Assembly: GCA_934646115.1 (NCBI GenBank)
Contig: CAKUEM010000008.1
Coordinates: 1-45,870 of the forward strand
Direction: 5' to 3'
Length of the DNA stretch: 45,870 bases
Source: an uncultured Oscillospiraceae bacterium
GTDB taxonomy: Bacteria > Bacillota > Clostridia > Oscillospirales > JAAYXM01
This document shows, in pieces, positions 23,264 through 31,435 of the stretch. Both the position numbers and the translations under genes were made by a program. The notes beneath the pieces were generated by a model. It was given only the letters and a program-made list of their open reading frames with translations. It made no database searches and had not been told where the DNA came from. The stretch's first letter is position 1; every line of letters starts with the position of its first letter.

Positions 23264-24496
23264 TTACTGCGCTTCATGCGCCGGGCGCGATGCCCCGGCA
23301 AGATAGAGCGAGCCGCAGACCAAAAGCACGTCCAGCTCCGGCTGCGCGCGCGCGATACGGTAGGCATCCTCAAAATCCCGCGCGGGGATGCCGCGGCAGA
23401 AGGCGAGCAGCTCTTCCGGCGAGGCGGCGCGGGGCGAGGGCGGCGGCGTGAGGATCAGCGTGTCAGAGCACTGCGCGGCAAGCTGCGCCATCTCGCGCAT
23501 GTTTTTATCGCGCAGGCAGCCGAAAATCGTTGTGATCCGGCGACCGGGCAGCAGGGTGCGCACCGCGTCACACAGCGCGCGCATCCCGTCTGGATTATGC
23601 GCGCCGTCAACCAGCGTGAGCGGGGCGCGGCAAACGATTTGAAGCCGCGCGGGAAACTGCACGGCTTGAAGCCCGCGCGCGACGGTCTCCGGCGGGATCG
23701 CAAGCGCCTCGGCGGCGCGCAGCACGAGCGCCAGATTTTTCCGCTGATGCCGCCCGGCGAGCGGGAGCAGAAATGAAACGCCGCGCCAGGAAATGCGCGT
23801 GCCCGCGATGCTCTCGTCTAACACGGAGAAATCCTCCTGCGCGGTCAAAAGCGGCGCGCCCGCCGCGCGGCACGCCCGCTCGATCACCGCGCGCACCTCC
23901 GGCGGATGCGCCGCCCCGGTAATGACCGTGCAGCCCGGCTTGATGATGCCGCATTTTTCCGCCGCGATCTCGGGCAGCGTTTCGCCCAGATACGCGGTGT
24001 GGTCCAGCCCGAGCGAGGTGATGATCGCAAGCTGCGGCGCGGGGATAATATTCGTTGCGTCCAGCCGGCCGCCCAGCCCGACCTCAAGCACCACGACCTC
24101 GCAGCGCGCCTCGTGAAAAACAAGAAGCGCCGCTGCCGTTAAAATTTCAAAAAAATTTGCGCGCTCGGGCAGCGCATCCGCCACCGCGCGGACGCGCGTC
24201 AGCGCCGCGGCGAATACCGCGCGCGCGACCGGGCGGCAATCGATTTGGATGCGCTCTAAAAAATCATACACAAACGGCGAGACAAACGTCCCCACGCGCT
24301 GCCCGTTTGCGCGCAGAACGGCGGACAGCATCGTGACCGTGCTGCCCTTTCCGTTCGTTCCCGCAACGTGAAGAAACCGCAATTTGCGCTCCGGATGGTC
24401 AAGAGCGGATAAGATCGCTCCTATCCGCTCCAGCGTATTCGTTTTGGCAAAGTGCGGAATATTCATGATATAATCAAGGCTTTCCGCATAATTCAT
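23264..24496 (-). CDS. folC: Folylpolyglutamate synthase/dihydrofolate synthase
   Basis: 410 residues. The Mur-ligase-like P-loop HVAGTNGKGST lies near residues 43-53, followed by the family's FVSPFVYDFLERIQI segment, VVLEVGLGGRLDATN and LDHTAYLG, with a C-terminal VDGAHNPDG motif. It adds glutamate to dihydropteroate and/or folates using ATP. It is 6 bp downstream of valS, so it should be co-transcribed and sit under the valine T-box. This is a frequent gene order in Firmicutes. Confidence 0.94.
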   Translation of the reverse strand: MNYAESLDYIMNIPHFAKTNTLERIGAILSALDHPERKLRFLHVAGTNGKGSTVTMLSAVLRANGQRVGTFVSPFVYDFLERIQIDCRPVARAVFAAALTRVRAVADALPERANFFEILTAAALLVFHEARCEVVVLEVGLGGRLDATNIIPAPQLAIITSLGLDHTAYLGETLPEIAAEKCGIIKPGCTVITGAAHPPEVRAVIERACRAAGAPLLTAQEDFSVLDESIAGTRISWRGVSFLLPLAGRHQRKNLALVLRAAEALAIPPETVARGLQAVQFPARLQIVCRAPLTLVDGAHNPDGMRALCDAVRTLLPGRRITTIFGCLRDKNMREMAQLAAQCSDTLILTPPPSPRAASPEELLAFCRGIPARDFEDAYRIARAQPELDVLLVCGSLYLAGASRPAHEAQ

Positions 24497-24502
24497 AAAA
24501 GC

Positions 24503-27151
24503 TTACCCCTGAAGCCGCGCCATGCTCTCGTCGATCTTCGCGAGCAGCGCCTCCACGCGCGCGAGCTTCTCGCGCTCTGCCTCGACCACCTGCTTCGGCG
24601 CACGGTCGACAAATGCGGCGTTGCCGAGCTTGCCGGTGATCATATGATAATCCTTCATGGCGCGCTCGCGCTCTTTTTCCAGGCGCGCAAGCTCCTTCTC
24701 ACGGTCGATCAGCTCATCCATCGGGATGTAAAGCGAAACCGCATTGGTCACAGCGCTGACCATCGAGGACGCGTTTTCCGGCGTTTGCGCCGTGATCTCG
24801 ATCTCGCTTGCATAGCCGAGCTTCGCCAGGATCGCGCGGCCCGCCTCAAACGTCGCGCGCGTCTCCGCGCTTTCGGACACGACGATCAGCTGCGCCTTCT
24901 TAGACGGCGGAACGTTTAACTCCGCGCGGCGATTGCGCAGGGCGCGGATCGCATCCATCAGCTGCTCCATCCGCGCAGAATCCTCCGGGAAGGAGAGCGC
25001 GTCGTTCTGCTTCGGCCACGCCGAGATCATGATCGATTCACCCTCGTGCGGCAGCGTCTGCCAGATCTCCTCGGTGATGAACGGCATGAACGGATGCAGA
25101 AGCTTTAACGTGTTCGACAGCACATAGCTCAGCACGCGCTCGCACGCCTGATGCGCGGCGACCTGCTCGGTATCGAACAGGCGCGGCTTGACCAGCTCGA
25201 TATACCAGTCACACAGATCGTCCCAAATGAAGTCATAGAGCTTTTGCGCCGCAACGCCCAGCTCGTAGCGGTCGATATTTTCGGTCACTTCGCCGATCAG
25301 CTCGTTGTATTTGTTTAAGATCCAGCGGTCCGGCAGCTCCATCTGCTCGACCGGCGGGAGGGCAATGTCGTCGATCGTTAAATTCATCAGCACAAAACGC
25401 GATGCGTTCCAGATCTTGTTTGCAAAATTGCGGTTTGCCTCAATGCGCTCGATCTGGAAACGCGTGTCGTTTCCGGGCGAATTTCCGGTTGCCAGCGTGA
25501 AGCGCAGCGCGTCCGCGCCGTATTGCTCGACCACCTCGAGCGGATCGACGCCGTTGCCGAGCGATTTCGACATTTTGCGACCCTGCGCGTCGCGAATAAT
25601 GCCGTGGATGAACACAGTTTTAAACGGCTCTTTATGCAGATGCTCCATGCCGGAGAAGATCATGCGCGCGACCCAGAAGAAGATGATATCATAGCCCGTG
25701 ACCATGACGGATGTGGGGTAAAAATAATCCAGCTCAGGCGTCTTTTCCGGCCAGCCGAGCGTGCTGAACGGCCAGAGCGCAGAGGAGAACCAGGTGTCGA
25801 GCACGTCCTCCTCCTGATGCAGATGGTGGCTGCCGCATTTTTCGCAAACGGTGGGATCCTCACGCGAGACGTTGATATGCCCGCAATCGTCGCAGGTGAA
25901 CGCCGGGATGCGATGCCCCCACCACAGCTGGCGCGAGATGCACCAGTCATGCACATTTTCCATCCAATTTAAATAGATTTTCGAGAATCGGTCCGGTACG
26001 AAATTGATCGTCCCGTCCTTGACCACGCGGATCGCCTCTTCCGCGAGCGGTCCCATTTTCACAAACCATTGCGCCGAGGTCATCGGCTCGACCACCGTGC
26101 CGCAGCGATAGCAGGAGCCGACGTTGTGCGCATGGTCGCGCACCTCGAGCAGAAGCCCCGCCTGCTCAAGATCTCCAACGATCTGGCGGCGCGCGGCATA
26201 CCGCTCCATGCCCTGATACTTGCCGCCGTTTTCGTTGATGCAGCCGTGCTCGTCCATGATTAAAATTTCTTCCAGATGATGACGCTTGCCGACTTCAAAA
26301 TCGTTCGGGTCATGGCTCGGCGTGATCTTCACGCAGCCCGTGCCGAACTCGCGGTCGACATATTCGTCTGCAATGATCGGGATCTCGCGTCCAACGAGCG
26401 GCAGGATGAGCGTCTTGCCGACTAAGTGTGCATAGCGCTCGTCCTCCGGGTGCACGGCAACCGCCGTGTCGCCCAGCATCGTCTCCGGGCGCGTGGTCGC
26501 GATGACGAGATATTCGTCAGAGTCCTTGAGCGGGTATTTGATATGCCAGAAATGCCCCGCCTTCTCGGAGTATTCTACCTCCGCGTCTGAGAGCGCGGTC
26601 GTGCATTTCGGACACCAGTTGATGATGCGGCTGCCCTTGTAGATCAGCCCCTTTTCATACAGGCGCACAAACACCTCGCGCACGGCGCGGGCGCACACAT
26701 CGTCCATCGTGAAGCGCGCGCGATCCCAGTCGCACGATGCGCCGAGCTTTTTCTGCTGCTCCACGATGCGGTTGCCGAACTTATGCTTCCATTCCCACAC
26801 GCGCTCTAAAAACTTCTCGCGCCCGAGGTCGTGCCGCGTGAGACCTTCTTCCTTGCGCAGCGTCTCTTCCACCTTGATCTGCGTGGCGATGCCGGCGTGA
26901 TCCGTGCCGGGAAGCCAGAGCGCGCTATAGCCCTGCATGCGGCGGGTGCGCGTTAAGATGTCCTGCAGCGTTGCGTCAAACGCGTGCCCAAGGTGCAGCT
27001 GTCCGGTTACGTTCGGAGGCGGCATGACGATTGAAAACGCGGGCTTATTCGGATCGACCTCTGCATGGAAATACCCGCTTTTCTCCCAAAATTCGTAGAG
27101 TCGGGACTCCACATGCTTCGGGTCATAGACCTTTTCAAGCTGTTTTGACAT
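24503..27151 (-). CDS. valS: Valyl-tRNA synthetase
   Basis: 882 residues, class I synthetase. The HIGH motif is HLGH at residues 53-56 within PPPNVTGQLHLGHA, and KMSKS is at about 525-529. The editing (CP1) domain lies between, with a zinc-binding Cys cluster in the middle (CDDCGH and CEKCGSH) and in the earlier WCPKC segment. The last ~70 residues form the coiled-coil tRNA-binding tail (KELARLEKERERAMK). It charges tRNA-Val and edits threonyl products. AAAGGAG precedes ATG 27151. It is controlled by the T-box leader immediately upstream and followed by folC. Confidence 0.97.
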   Translation of the reverse strand: MSKQLEKVYDPKHVESRLYEFWEKSGYFHAEVDPNKPAFSIVMPPPNVTGQLHLGHAFDATLQDILTRTRRMQGYSALWLPGTDHAGIATQIKVEETLRKEEGLTRHDLGREKFLERVWEWKHKFGNRIVEQQKKLGASCDWDRARFTMDDVCARAVREVFVRLYEKGLIYKGSRIINWCPKCTTALSDAEVEYSEKAGHFWHIKYPLKDSDEYLVIATTRPETMLGDTAVAVHPEDERYAHLVGKTLILPLVGREIPIIADEYVDREFGTGCVKITPSHDPNDFEVGKRHHLEEILIMDEHGCINENGGKYQGMERYAARRQIVGDLEQAGLLLEVRDHAHNVGSCYRCGTVVEPMTSAQWFVKMGPLAEEAIRVVKDGTINFVPDRFSKIYLNWMENVHDWCISRQLWWGHRIPAFTCDDCGHINVSREDPTVCEKCGSHHLHQEEDVLDTWFSSALWPFSTLGWPEKTPELDYFYPTSVMVTGYDIIFFWVARMIFSGMEHLHKEPFKTVFIHGIIRDAQGRKMSKSLGNGVDPLEVVEQYGADALRFTLATGNSPGNDTRFQIERIEANRNFANKIWNASRFVLMNLTIDDIALPPVEQMELPDRWILNKYNELIGEVTENIDRYELGVAAQKLYDFIWDDLCDWYIELVKPRLFDTEQVAAHQACERVLSYVLSNTLKLLHPFMPFITEEIWQTLPHEGESIMISAWPKQNDALSFPEDSARMEQLMDAIRALRNRRAELNVPPSKKAQLIVVSESAETRATFEAGRAILAKLGYASEIEITAQTPENASSMVSAVTNAVSLYIPMDELIDREKELARLEKERERAMKDYHMITGKLGNAAFVDRAPKQVVEAEREKLARVEALLAKIDESMARLQG

Positions 27152-27182
27152 GAAAAAAACTCCTTTTTTAAAGTGATGGCAA

Positions 27183-27428
27183 CAAAAAAACCGCCCCAAG
27201 CCCATGGGACGGCAAAATACCGCGGTACCACCCAAATTGATCGGGAAAGCCCGACCCACTTGCGACACGGATAACGGCGTGCAGCCCGGAGACGCTTACT
27301 GCAGGTTCGGCGCCTCAGCTCCGGAGCGACATCCAGCTTGCCAGCCGACCGGAATTTCACCCATGTTCCGGCTCTCTGCAACGACCTTTGCGGCAGGACC
27401 TCTCCTTCATTGCGTATATACTATTATA
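27183..27428 (-). promoter_or_regulatory. T-box riboswitch (valine) upstream of valS-folC
   Basis: On the minus strand: stem I with AGAGAG and GGGTG apical motifs, GGAU followed by GUC (27330-27328) as Val specifier, a CGTTATC element, the T-box core GGGTGGTACCGC (27220-27233) and a terminator CCGTCCC/GGGGCGG plus T-run (27213-27184). The antiterminator UGGU pairs with CCA plus an A discriminator, as in tRNA-Val. A TATAAT -10 sits at about 27430-27425. The nearest TTGACA is 23 nt away, so the -35 is uncertain. Confidence 0.93.
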
Positions 27429-27430
27429 GA

Positions 27431-27902
27431 ATACAACAGAAATATGGCATTTGTCAAGAAATATGGCGATAAAAATTCATGACGTGGGCGAATTTGCCCG
27501 GATTGGCGGCAAAATCATACCGGTCGCGTCGCTTGAGGGGAGCGCACGCTGTTTTGAATGGGAGGCGGTGCGGCGCGCATGCGTGCGGCGTAAGGGAAAG
27601 GCGCGGGTCTGCCGCGTTTACGGCGGGGAAGAACCGACGGGGAAATCGTCTGCGCGCTGTATGGAATAAAAACGCCCCAGCGTGCGATAACATGCCGGAC
27701 GTGCGCCCACGCGCAAATGAGAAGCCGCCCACAGCGCGGGGAAGGTGCGTTTGCGTCCCGCCACGCGGCGCGCTGCCGGGCTACACCTATGCGCAAATGG
27801 GAAGGCCGTCCGCAACGCAGGGAAAATCCGATTACGTCTGCGGGGAGACCACTCTGCGGCGGAAGAAAAAACCGCCCCGCGCGGCGCGCGAGGCGGGAAA
27901 TT
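27431..27902. other. Gene-poor 470-bp stretch between valS leader and the YpmS-like gene
   Basis: Contains an imperfect ~50-bp repeat with 80-bp period (27711 and 27791 onwards, both starting GCGCAAATG(A/G)GAAG and ending in CG(T)C-rich sequence). A 68-codon frame from ATG 27463 to 27669 begins MAIKIHDVGEF but has no convincing ribosome binding site. Longer overlapping frames on both strands have composition expected of non-coding GC-rich DNA. I call no gene. Confidence 0.4.
27711..27840 (+). repeat. Imperfect direct repeat, two ~50-bp copies 80 bp apart
   Basis: Copy one begins GCGCAAATGAGAAGCCG and copy two GCGCAAATGGGAAGGCCG. Similarity continues through AGCGCGGGGAA / AACGCAGGGAA to GCGTC / ACGTC. 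The 80-bp period is not a multiple of three, which argues against a coding repeat. Confidence 0.6.
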
Positions 27903-28481
27903 TTATTCACTGATGACGATGCTGCCATCCTCGATCGTGATCGTGCCGAGGTGCAGATTATTTTCTTTTAAATAGGCGTTCGCCGCGTCGCTGATCCCGG
28001 TTTTCAAAATCGGCGGAAGCAGCATAGGCGCGATATCGAGATCGTTGATCTCAAAACGCTCCGGCGTGATAACCAGCTTTCCGTCCTGCGGCTCGACCTC
28101 GATGGAAAGAGCAAACAGCGCGCGCACCTTTTCCGGCAGCAGCCGGATCATCAAATGCATGCCGGCGGACATCTCGATTTTATTTTCGTGCAGCAGCTGC
28201 ATCAGGGTGCGCGAAGAGATCGTTCCGTTTAAAACGAGCGATCCGTCGCGCGCGATGTGCGCGGTAAGATGCTCAACCGGCAGCTTTTCTTCTAAATATT
28301 GCGTAACAAGAGATGCGAGAACTTCTTCGGTAATGGCAAACATGCGTGGCGCCTCCTTTTGTTGTTGCGGCATGGCGCTGCCCCCGCGCGCCGCGCGGAA
28401 AAACCACGCGGATACGCCCAAAACGGCGATCATGCCCGGAATAATCAGGAAAAAACAGGCTCTTTTTGTGAAAAGCGACAT
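27903..28481 (-). CDS. Membrane-anchored hypothetical protein (YpmS/DUF2140-like)
   Basis: 192 residues. A basic N-terminus and one hydrophobic segment (~8-28, ACFFLIIPGMIAVLGVSAWFF) predict a single membrane anchor with the rest outside. The soluble part consists of alternating beta-strand-like segments (LVLNGTISS, GKLVITPERFEINDL, LHLGTITIEDGSIVIS), reminiscent of YpmS/DUF2140 and lipid-binding tubular folds. No catalytic motif is visible. The function is unknown. GGAGGGAAGG lies just before ATG 28481. It is divergent from the spoIIG cluster and probably monocistronic. Confidence 0.7.
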   Translation of the reverse strand: MSLFTKRACFFLIIPGMIAVLGVSAWFFRAARGGSAMPQQQKEAPRMFAITEEVLASLVTQYLEEKLPVEHLTAHIARDGSLVLNGTISSRTLMQLLHENKIEMSAGMHLMIRLLPEKVRALFALSIEVEPQDGKLVITPERFEINDLDIAPMLLPPILKTGISDAANAYLKENNLHLGTITIEDGSIVISE

Positions 28482-28551
28482 ATCCTTCCCTCCTTACTGT
28501 ATCATATTTATGCAAAAAAGAAAAGCGGTTTTCTAAAAAATAGGGAAATGG

Positions 28552-28596
28552 TTTGCCATATTTTGACAATTTGATACTGCGTCGGCGGAGTATAAT
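28552..28596 (+). promoter_or_regulatory. Spo0A-activated spoIIG promoter with 22-nt spacer
   Basis: A perfect TTGACA (28563-28568) and a perfect TATAAT (28591-28596) are 22 nt apart, the same anomalous spacing established for the B. subtilis spoIIG promoter. TTTGCCA (28552-28558) and TTTGACA (28562-28568) start 10 bp apart. Their complements TGGCAAA and TGTCAAA each differ by one base from the Spo0A box TGNCGAA, with the second overlapping the -35. Confidence 0.7.
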
Positions 28597-28839
28597 ACCC
28601 ATATCGAGCAGCCGGAAGCGCCGGGCGTGAGGGCGGCGCGGTGGGGCAAGGCTGCCGCGCGAAAAGCCGCAAAAGGCGGCGGGGTGCGCACTTGCGGAAG
28701 ACGTGGACGCGGGCGATAGTCGTTACTGGCGGAGCAGCGGTAACACCTGCGGCACAGTGCGCAAGACTGGATGGCGGCACGCCGATGCTTTTGCAAAAAG
28801 GCGGCGCCCGAAACTCAAACAGGAAGGAAGGCGGCGCGC
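28597..28839 (+). other. Long GC-rich leader between the spoIIG promoter and spoIIGA
   Basis: About 240 nt of GC-rich sequence with several possible stems but no RNA family I recognise. No open frame in it has a ribosome binding site. If the promoter at 28563-28596 is right, this is the 5' untranslated region of the spoIIGA-sigE mRNA. Confidence 0.4.
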
Positions 28840-29715
28840 GTGGTATGCGTGGTATACATAGACGTTTTATTCGTTCTTAATTTTATTATCAACTACCTGC
28901 TTTTATTCGCAAGCGCAAGGCTTTCCGGCGCGGCATGCTCGCGTTTGCGCTGCGCGCTTGCGGCGGGCGCAGGCGCGGCGTATGCCACGGCTGCGTTTTT
29001 AAACGCGGGGTCGATACTCGGCGCGCTGTGGTTCAAGCTGCTGGTCGCCTGCGCGATGGTTGCGATCACGTTTGGCGTGCGGGACATGCGGCGGCTGCTG
29101 CGTCTGTTTTTGATATTTTGCGGGCTGAGCTTTGCGTTTGGCGGCTGCGCGTTTGCGGTCATGTGGCTCACGCACGGCGCGCAGGGGAATTTCGATGTGC
29201 GACACGGCGTGATGTATATCAAGCTGCCGCTCGGGGTGCTGCTCGCGTCGTCCGCGCTGTGCTATTTGATTTTTTCGCTGGTGTTTCGGCGCAGCGCGAC
29301 CGGCGCCGCGCAGCGCGAAATTTACGCGGTGACGCTGGCATACGGCGGGCGCGAGATCGCGTTTCACGCGCTTTTGGATTCCGGCAACACGCTGTGCGAC
29401 CCGCTGACCAATCACCCGGTCATGATCGTGGAATACGAGACCGTGCGCGACGTTTTGCCGGATGGCGTGCGCCGGGTGCTGGATTCCTGCACCGAGGAGC
29501 AGCTGCCGATGATCTTGCCGCAGCTGCCGCCGCACATGCGGTTTCAGCTGATTCCTTATAAAACGGTCGGGCGCGAGCTGGCGCTGCTTCTGGCGTTTCG
29601 CCCGGACCGGGTTGAGATCGCGCAGCGCGTGCGGCGCAACATGCTTGCCGCGATCTGCATGCAGAAAATTTCAGACGGCGGCGCATATCACGCGCTGACC
29701 GGGCTTGAGGGATAG
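28840..29715 (+). CDS. spoIIGA: Sigma-E processing peptidase SpoIIGA
   Basis: 291 residues. The N-terminal half has five hydrophobic membrane segments, starting VVYIDVLFVLNFIINYLLL. The C-terminal half is an aspartic-protease-like domain with the catalytic FHALLDSGNTLCDPLTN motif. It cleaves the pro-sequence of SigE after a signal from the forespore (SpoIIR). Start GTG 28840 is chosen because GGAAGGAAGG ends nine bases upstream and the protein then begins like relatives. ATG 28771 would add a polar tail and lacks a site. It is followed 13 bp later by sigE, the standard order. Confidence 0.92.
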   Translation: MVCVVYIDVLFVLNFIINYLLLFASARLSGAACSRLRCALAAGAGAAYATAAFLNAGSILGALWFKLLVACAMVAITFGVRDMRRLLRLFLIFCGLSFAFGGCAFAVMWLTHGAQGNFDVRHGVMYIKLPLGVLLASSALCYLIFSLVFRRSATGAAQREIYAVTLAYGGREIAFHALLDSGNTLCDPLTNHPVMIVEYETVRDVLPDGVRRVLDSCTEEQLPMILPQLPPHMRFQLIPYKTVGRELALLLAFRPDRVEIAQRVRRNMLAAICMQKISDGGAYHALTGLEG

Positions 29716-29728
29716 GAGGGCGAACACC

Positions 29729-30451
29729 ATGAAACATATTCGGCTTCGGATCTATTTAAACCTGCTGCGGCTGTGCGTGAAGCTGGGGCTGACCGTTCCG
29801 GCGCACGTGATGTATATCTGCGGAAGCGATACGCTGCCCCCGCCGCTCACGCCGGAGGAGGAGGCGTATCTCATGGCGAATTTCCGCGATGGGGGCGAGA
29901 ACGTCCGGCGCGCGCTGATCGAGCATAATCTGCGCCTGGTGGTGTATATCGCGCGGCGCTTTGAAAATACGGGAATTCATATTGAAGATTTGATCTCGAT
30001 CGGCACGATCGGGCTGATCAAATCGATCAACACCTACAATCCGGAGAAGAAGATCAAGCTGGCGACCTACGCCTCGCGCTGCATTGAAAACGAGATATTG
30101 ATGTATCTGCGCAAAAATTCCGGACAGCGCAATGAGGTTTCGTTTGATGAGCCGCTCAACACGGATTGGGACGGCAACGAGCTGCTGCTTTCTGACATTT
30201 TGGGCACAGAGCCGGACAGCGTGATGCGCCCGATCGAGGACGACGCGGACCGCGAGCTGCTGCGGCAGGCGCTCTTGCAGCTTCCGCCGCGCGATGCGGA
30301 GATCATTTCGCTGCGCTTCGGGCTAAACGGAAAAAAGGAGCAGACGCAAAAGGAGGTCGCCGATCGGCTGGGCATTTCGCAGTCGTATATTTCGCGGCTG
30401 GAAAAGCGCATCATCGCGCGGCTTCGCAAGGAGCTGAGCCGGCTGGTTTAA
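29729..30451 (+). CDS. sigE: Sporulation sigma factor E (pro-form)
   Basis: 240 residues. The N-terminal ~28 residues (hydrophobic/basic, from MKHIRLRIYLNLLRL) form the pro-sequence that keeps SigE membrane-bound until cut by SpoIIGA. Regions 2 (HNLRLVVYIARRF, DLISIGTIGLIKSINTY, LATYASRCIENEI) and 4 (GISQSYISRLEKRII) are complete. It is the mother-cell sigma factor. ATAGGAGGG precedes ATG 29729. Confidence 0.96.
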   Translation: MKHIRLRIYLNLLRLCVKLGLTVPAHVMYICGSDTLPPPLTPEEEAYLMANFRDGGENVRRALIEHNLRLVVYIARRFENTGIHIEDLISIGTIGLIKSINTYNPEKKIKLATYASRCIENEILMYLRKNSGQRNEVSFDEPLNTDWDGNELLLSDILGTEPDSVMRPIEDDADRELLRQALLQLPPRDAEIISLRFGLNGKKEQTQKEVADRLGISQSYISRLEKRIIARLRKELSRLV

Positions 30452-30468
30452 AAAACGCGCGCCGCCCC

Positions 30469-30498
30469 GCATGAAATCCTTAGACCATGGCAATACTG
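30469..30498 (+). promoter_or_regulatory. Candidate sigma-F-type promoter for sigG
   Basis: GCATG (30469-30473) and GGCAATACTG (30489-30498), spaced 15 nt, fit the published sigma-F pattern (GYWTA, ~16 nt, GGnrAnAnTw) with one mismatch in each element. In B. subtilis sigG is transcribed by sigma-F. Confidence 0.5.
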
Positions 30499-30533
30499 AG
30501 AGTATGAAATTTTGCCGTGGGGAGGACTTGCTT

Positions 30534-31307
30534 GTGCAGGGGAAGGTTGAAATTTGCGGGGTAAACACCGCGAAGCTGAAAGTCCTGTCAAACGATCAAA
30601 TCGTCGCGCTGCTGCATCAATACAAGGCGGGCGACGTGACCGCGCGGGAGGAGCTGATCGCGGGGAATCTGCGGCTGGTATTGAGCGTGATCCAGCGTTT
30701 TTCCGGGCGCGGCGAGACGGTGGACGATCTGTTCCAAGTAGGCTGCGTGGGGTTGATCAAGGCGATCGATCATTTCGACGTGACGCTCGGCGTGCGGCTG
30801 TCCACGTATGCAGTTCCCATGATCATCGGCGAGATCCGCCGCTATCTGCGCGACAATTCCGCCATTCGCGTGTCACGCAGCATGCGCGACACCGCATATC
30901 GCGCGCTGCAAACCAAAGAGCGCCTGATCGCGGAGCACGCGCGCGAGCCAAATGTAGCGGAGATCGCTTTCGCGATGAATATGAAGCAGGAGGACGTGGT
31001 GTTTGCGCTCGACGCGATCATGGACCCGGTCTCGCTTTACGACCCGGTGTATTCCGACGCGGGCGGCGACACGGTTTGCGTGATGGATCAGATCGGCGAT
31101 TTAAAGAACACAGACGAGCATTGGCTCAACCACATCGCGCTGACCGAGGCGGTCGCCAAGCTGGGCGAGCGCGAGCGGCATATTCTCAGCCTGCGCTTTT
31201 ATGACGGAAAGACGCAGATGGAGGTCGCGGAGGAGATCGGCATCAGCCAGGCGCAGGTCTCGCGGCTGGAAAAGGGCGCGATCGAGCGGATCAAACAGCA
31301 AATTTAG
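30534..31307 (+). CDS. sigG: Sporulation sigma factor G
   Basis: 257 residues. The N-terminus KVEICGVNTAKLKVL is diagnostic of SigG. Regions 2 (DDLFQVGCVGLIKAIDHFD, STYAVPMIIGEIRRYLRDN), 3 and 4 (GISQAQVSRLEKGAIERIK) are complete. It is the late forespore sigma factor. Start GTG 30534 is chosen because GGGGAGGA ends eight bases upstream and this gives the family's normal N-terminus. An upstream in-frame ATG (30471) would overlap the promoter. The 82-bp gap after sigE has no terminator, so read-through and a dedicated promoter are both possible. Confidence 0.95.
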   Translation: MQGKVEICGVNTAKLKVLSNDQIVALLHQYKAGDVTAREELIAGNLRLVLSVIQRFSGRGETVDDLFQVGCVGLIKAIDHFDVTLGVRLSTYAVPMIIGEIRRYLRDNSAIRVSRSMRDTAYRALQTKERLIAEHAREPNVAEIAFAMNMKQEDVVFALDAIMDPVSLYDPVYSDAGGDTVCVMDQIGDLKNTDEHWLNHIALTEAVAKLGERERHILSLRFYDGKTQMEVAEEIGISQAQVSRLEKGAIERIKQQI

Positions 31308-31312
31308 CGCAC

Positions 31313-31346
31313 GGGGCGGAAACCATTCGGGTTCCGCCCTGCTTTT
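31313..31346 (+). terminator. Rho-independent terminator after sigG
   Basis: GGGCGGAACC-type stem (GGGCGGAAACC with GGGTTCCGCCC), four-base loop, followed by TGCTTTT. Confidence 0.8.
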
Positions 31347-31373
31347 ATGCGCAAAAAAATTTTTCAAAAAAGC

Positions 31374-31402
31374 TTGACATTGTGATTGTATTATTGTATT
31401 AT
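31374..31402 (+). promoter_or_regulatory. Sigma-A promoter and possible GntR operator
   Basis: TTGACA (31374-31379) and TATTAT (31397-31402) with a 17-nt spacer. Overlapping and after the -10, the small palindrome GTATTATAC is followed by ACTTAGTACAAC, a likely autoregulatory site for the downstream GntR protein. Confidence 0.8.
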
Positions 31403-31435
31403 ACACTTAGTACAACAACACAAGGAGGCGAGGCC

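Noticed and set aside
27463..27669. 68-codon possible small protein (MAIKIHDVGEF...)
   Set aside because: No good ribosome binding site and no recognised family. Mentioned in the intergenic entry but not called as a gene.
28563..28576. Normal-spacing sigma-A promoter before spoIIGA (for example TTGATA at 28571 with TATAAT)
   Set aside because: The spacer would be only 14 nt. The perfect TTGACA with 22 nt fits the known spoIIG arrangement better.
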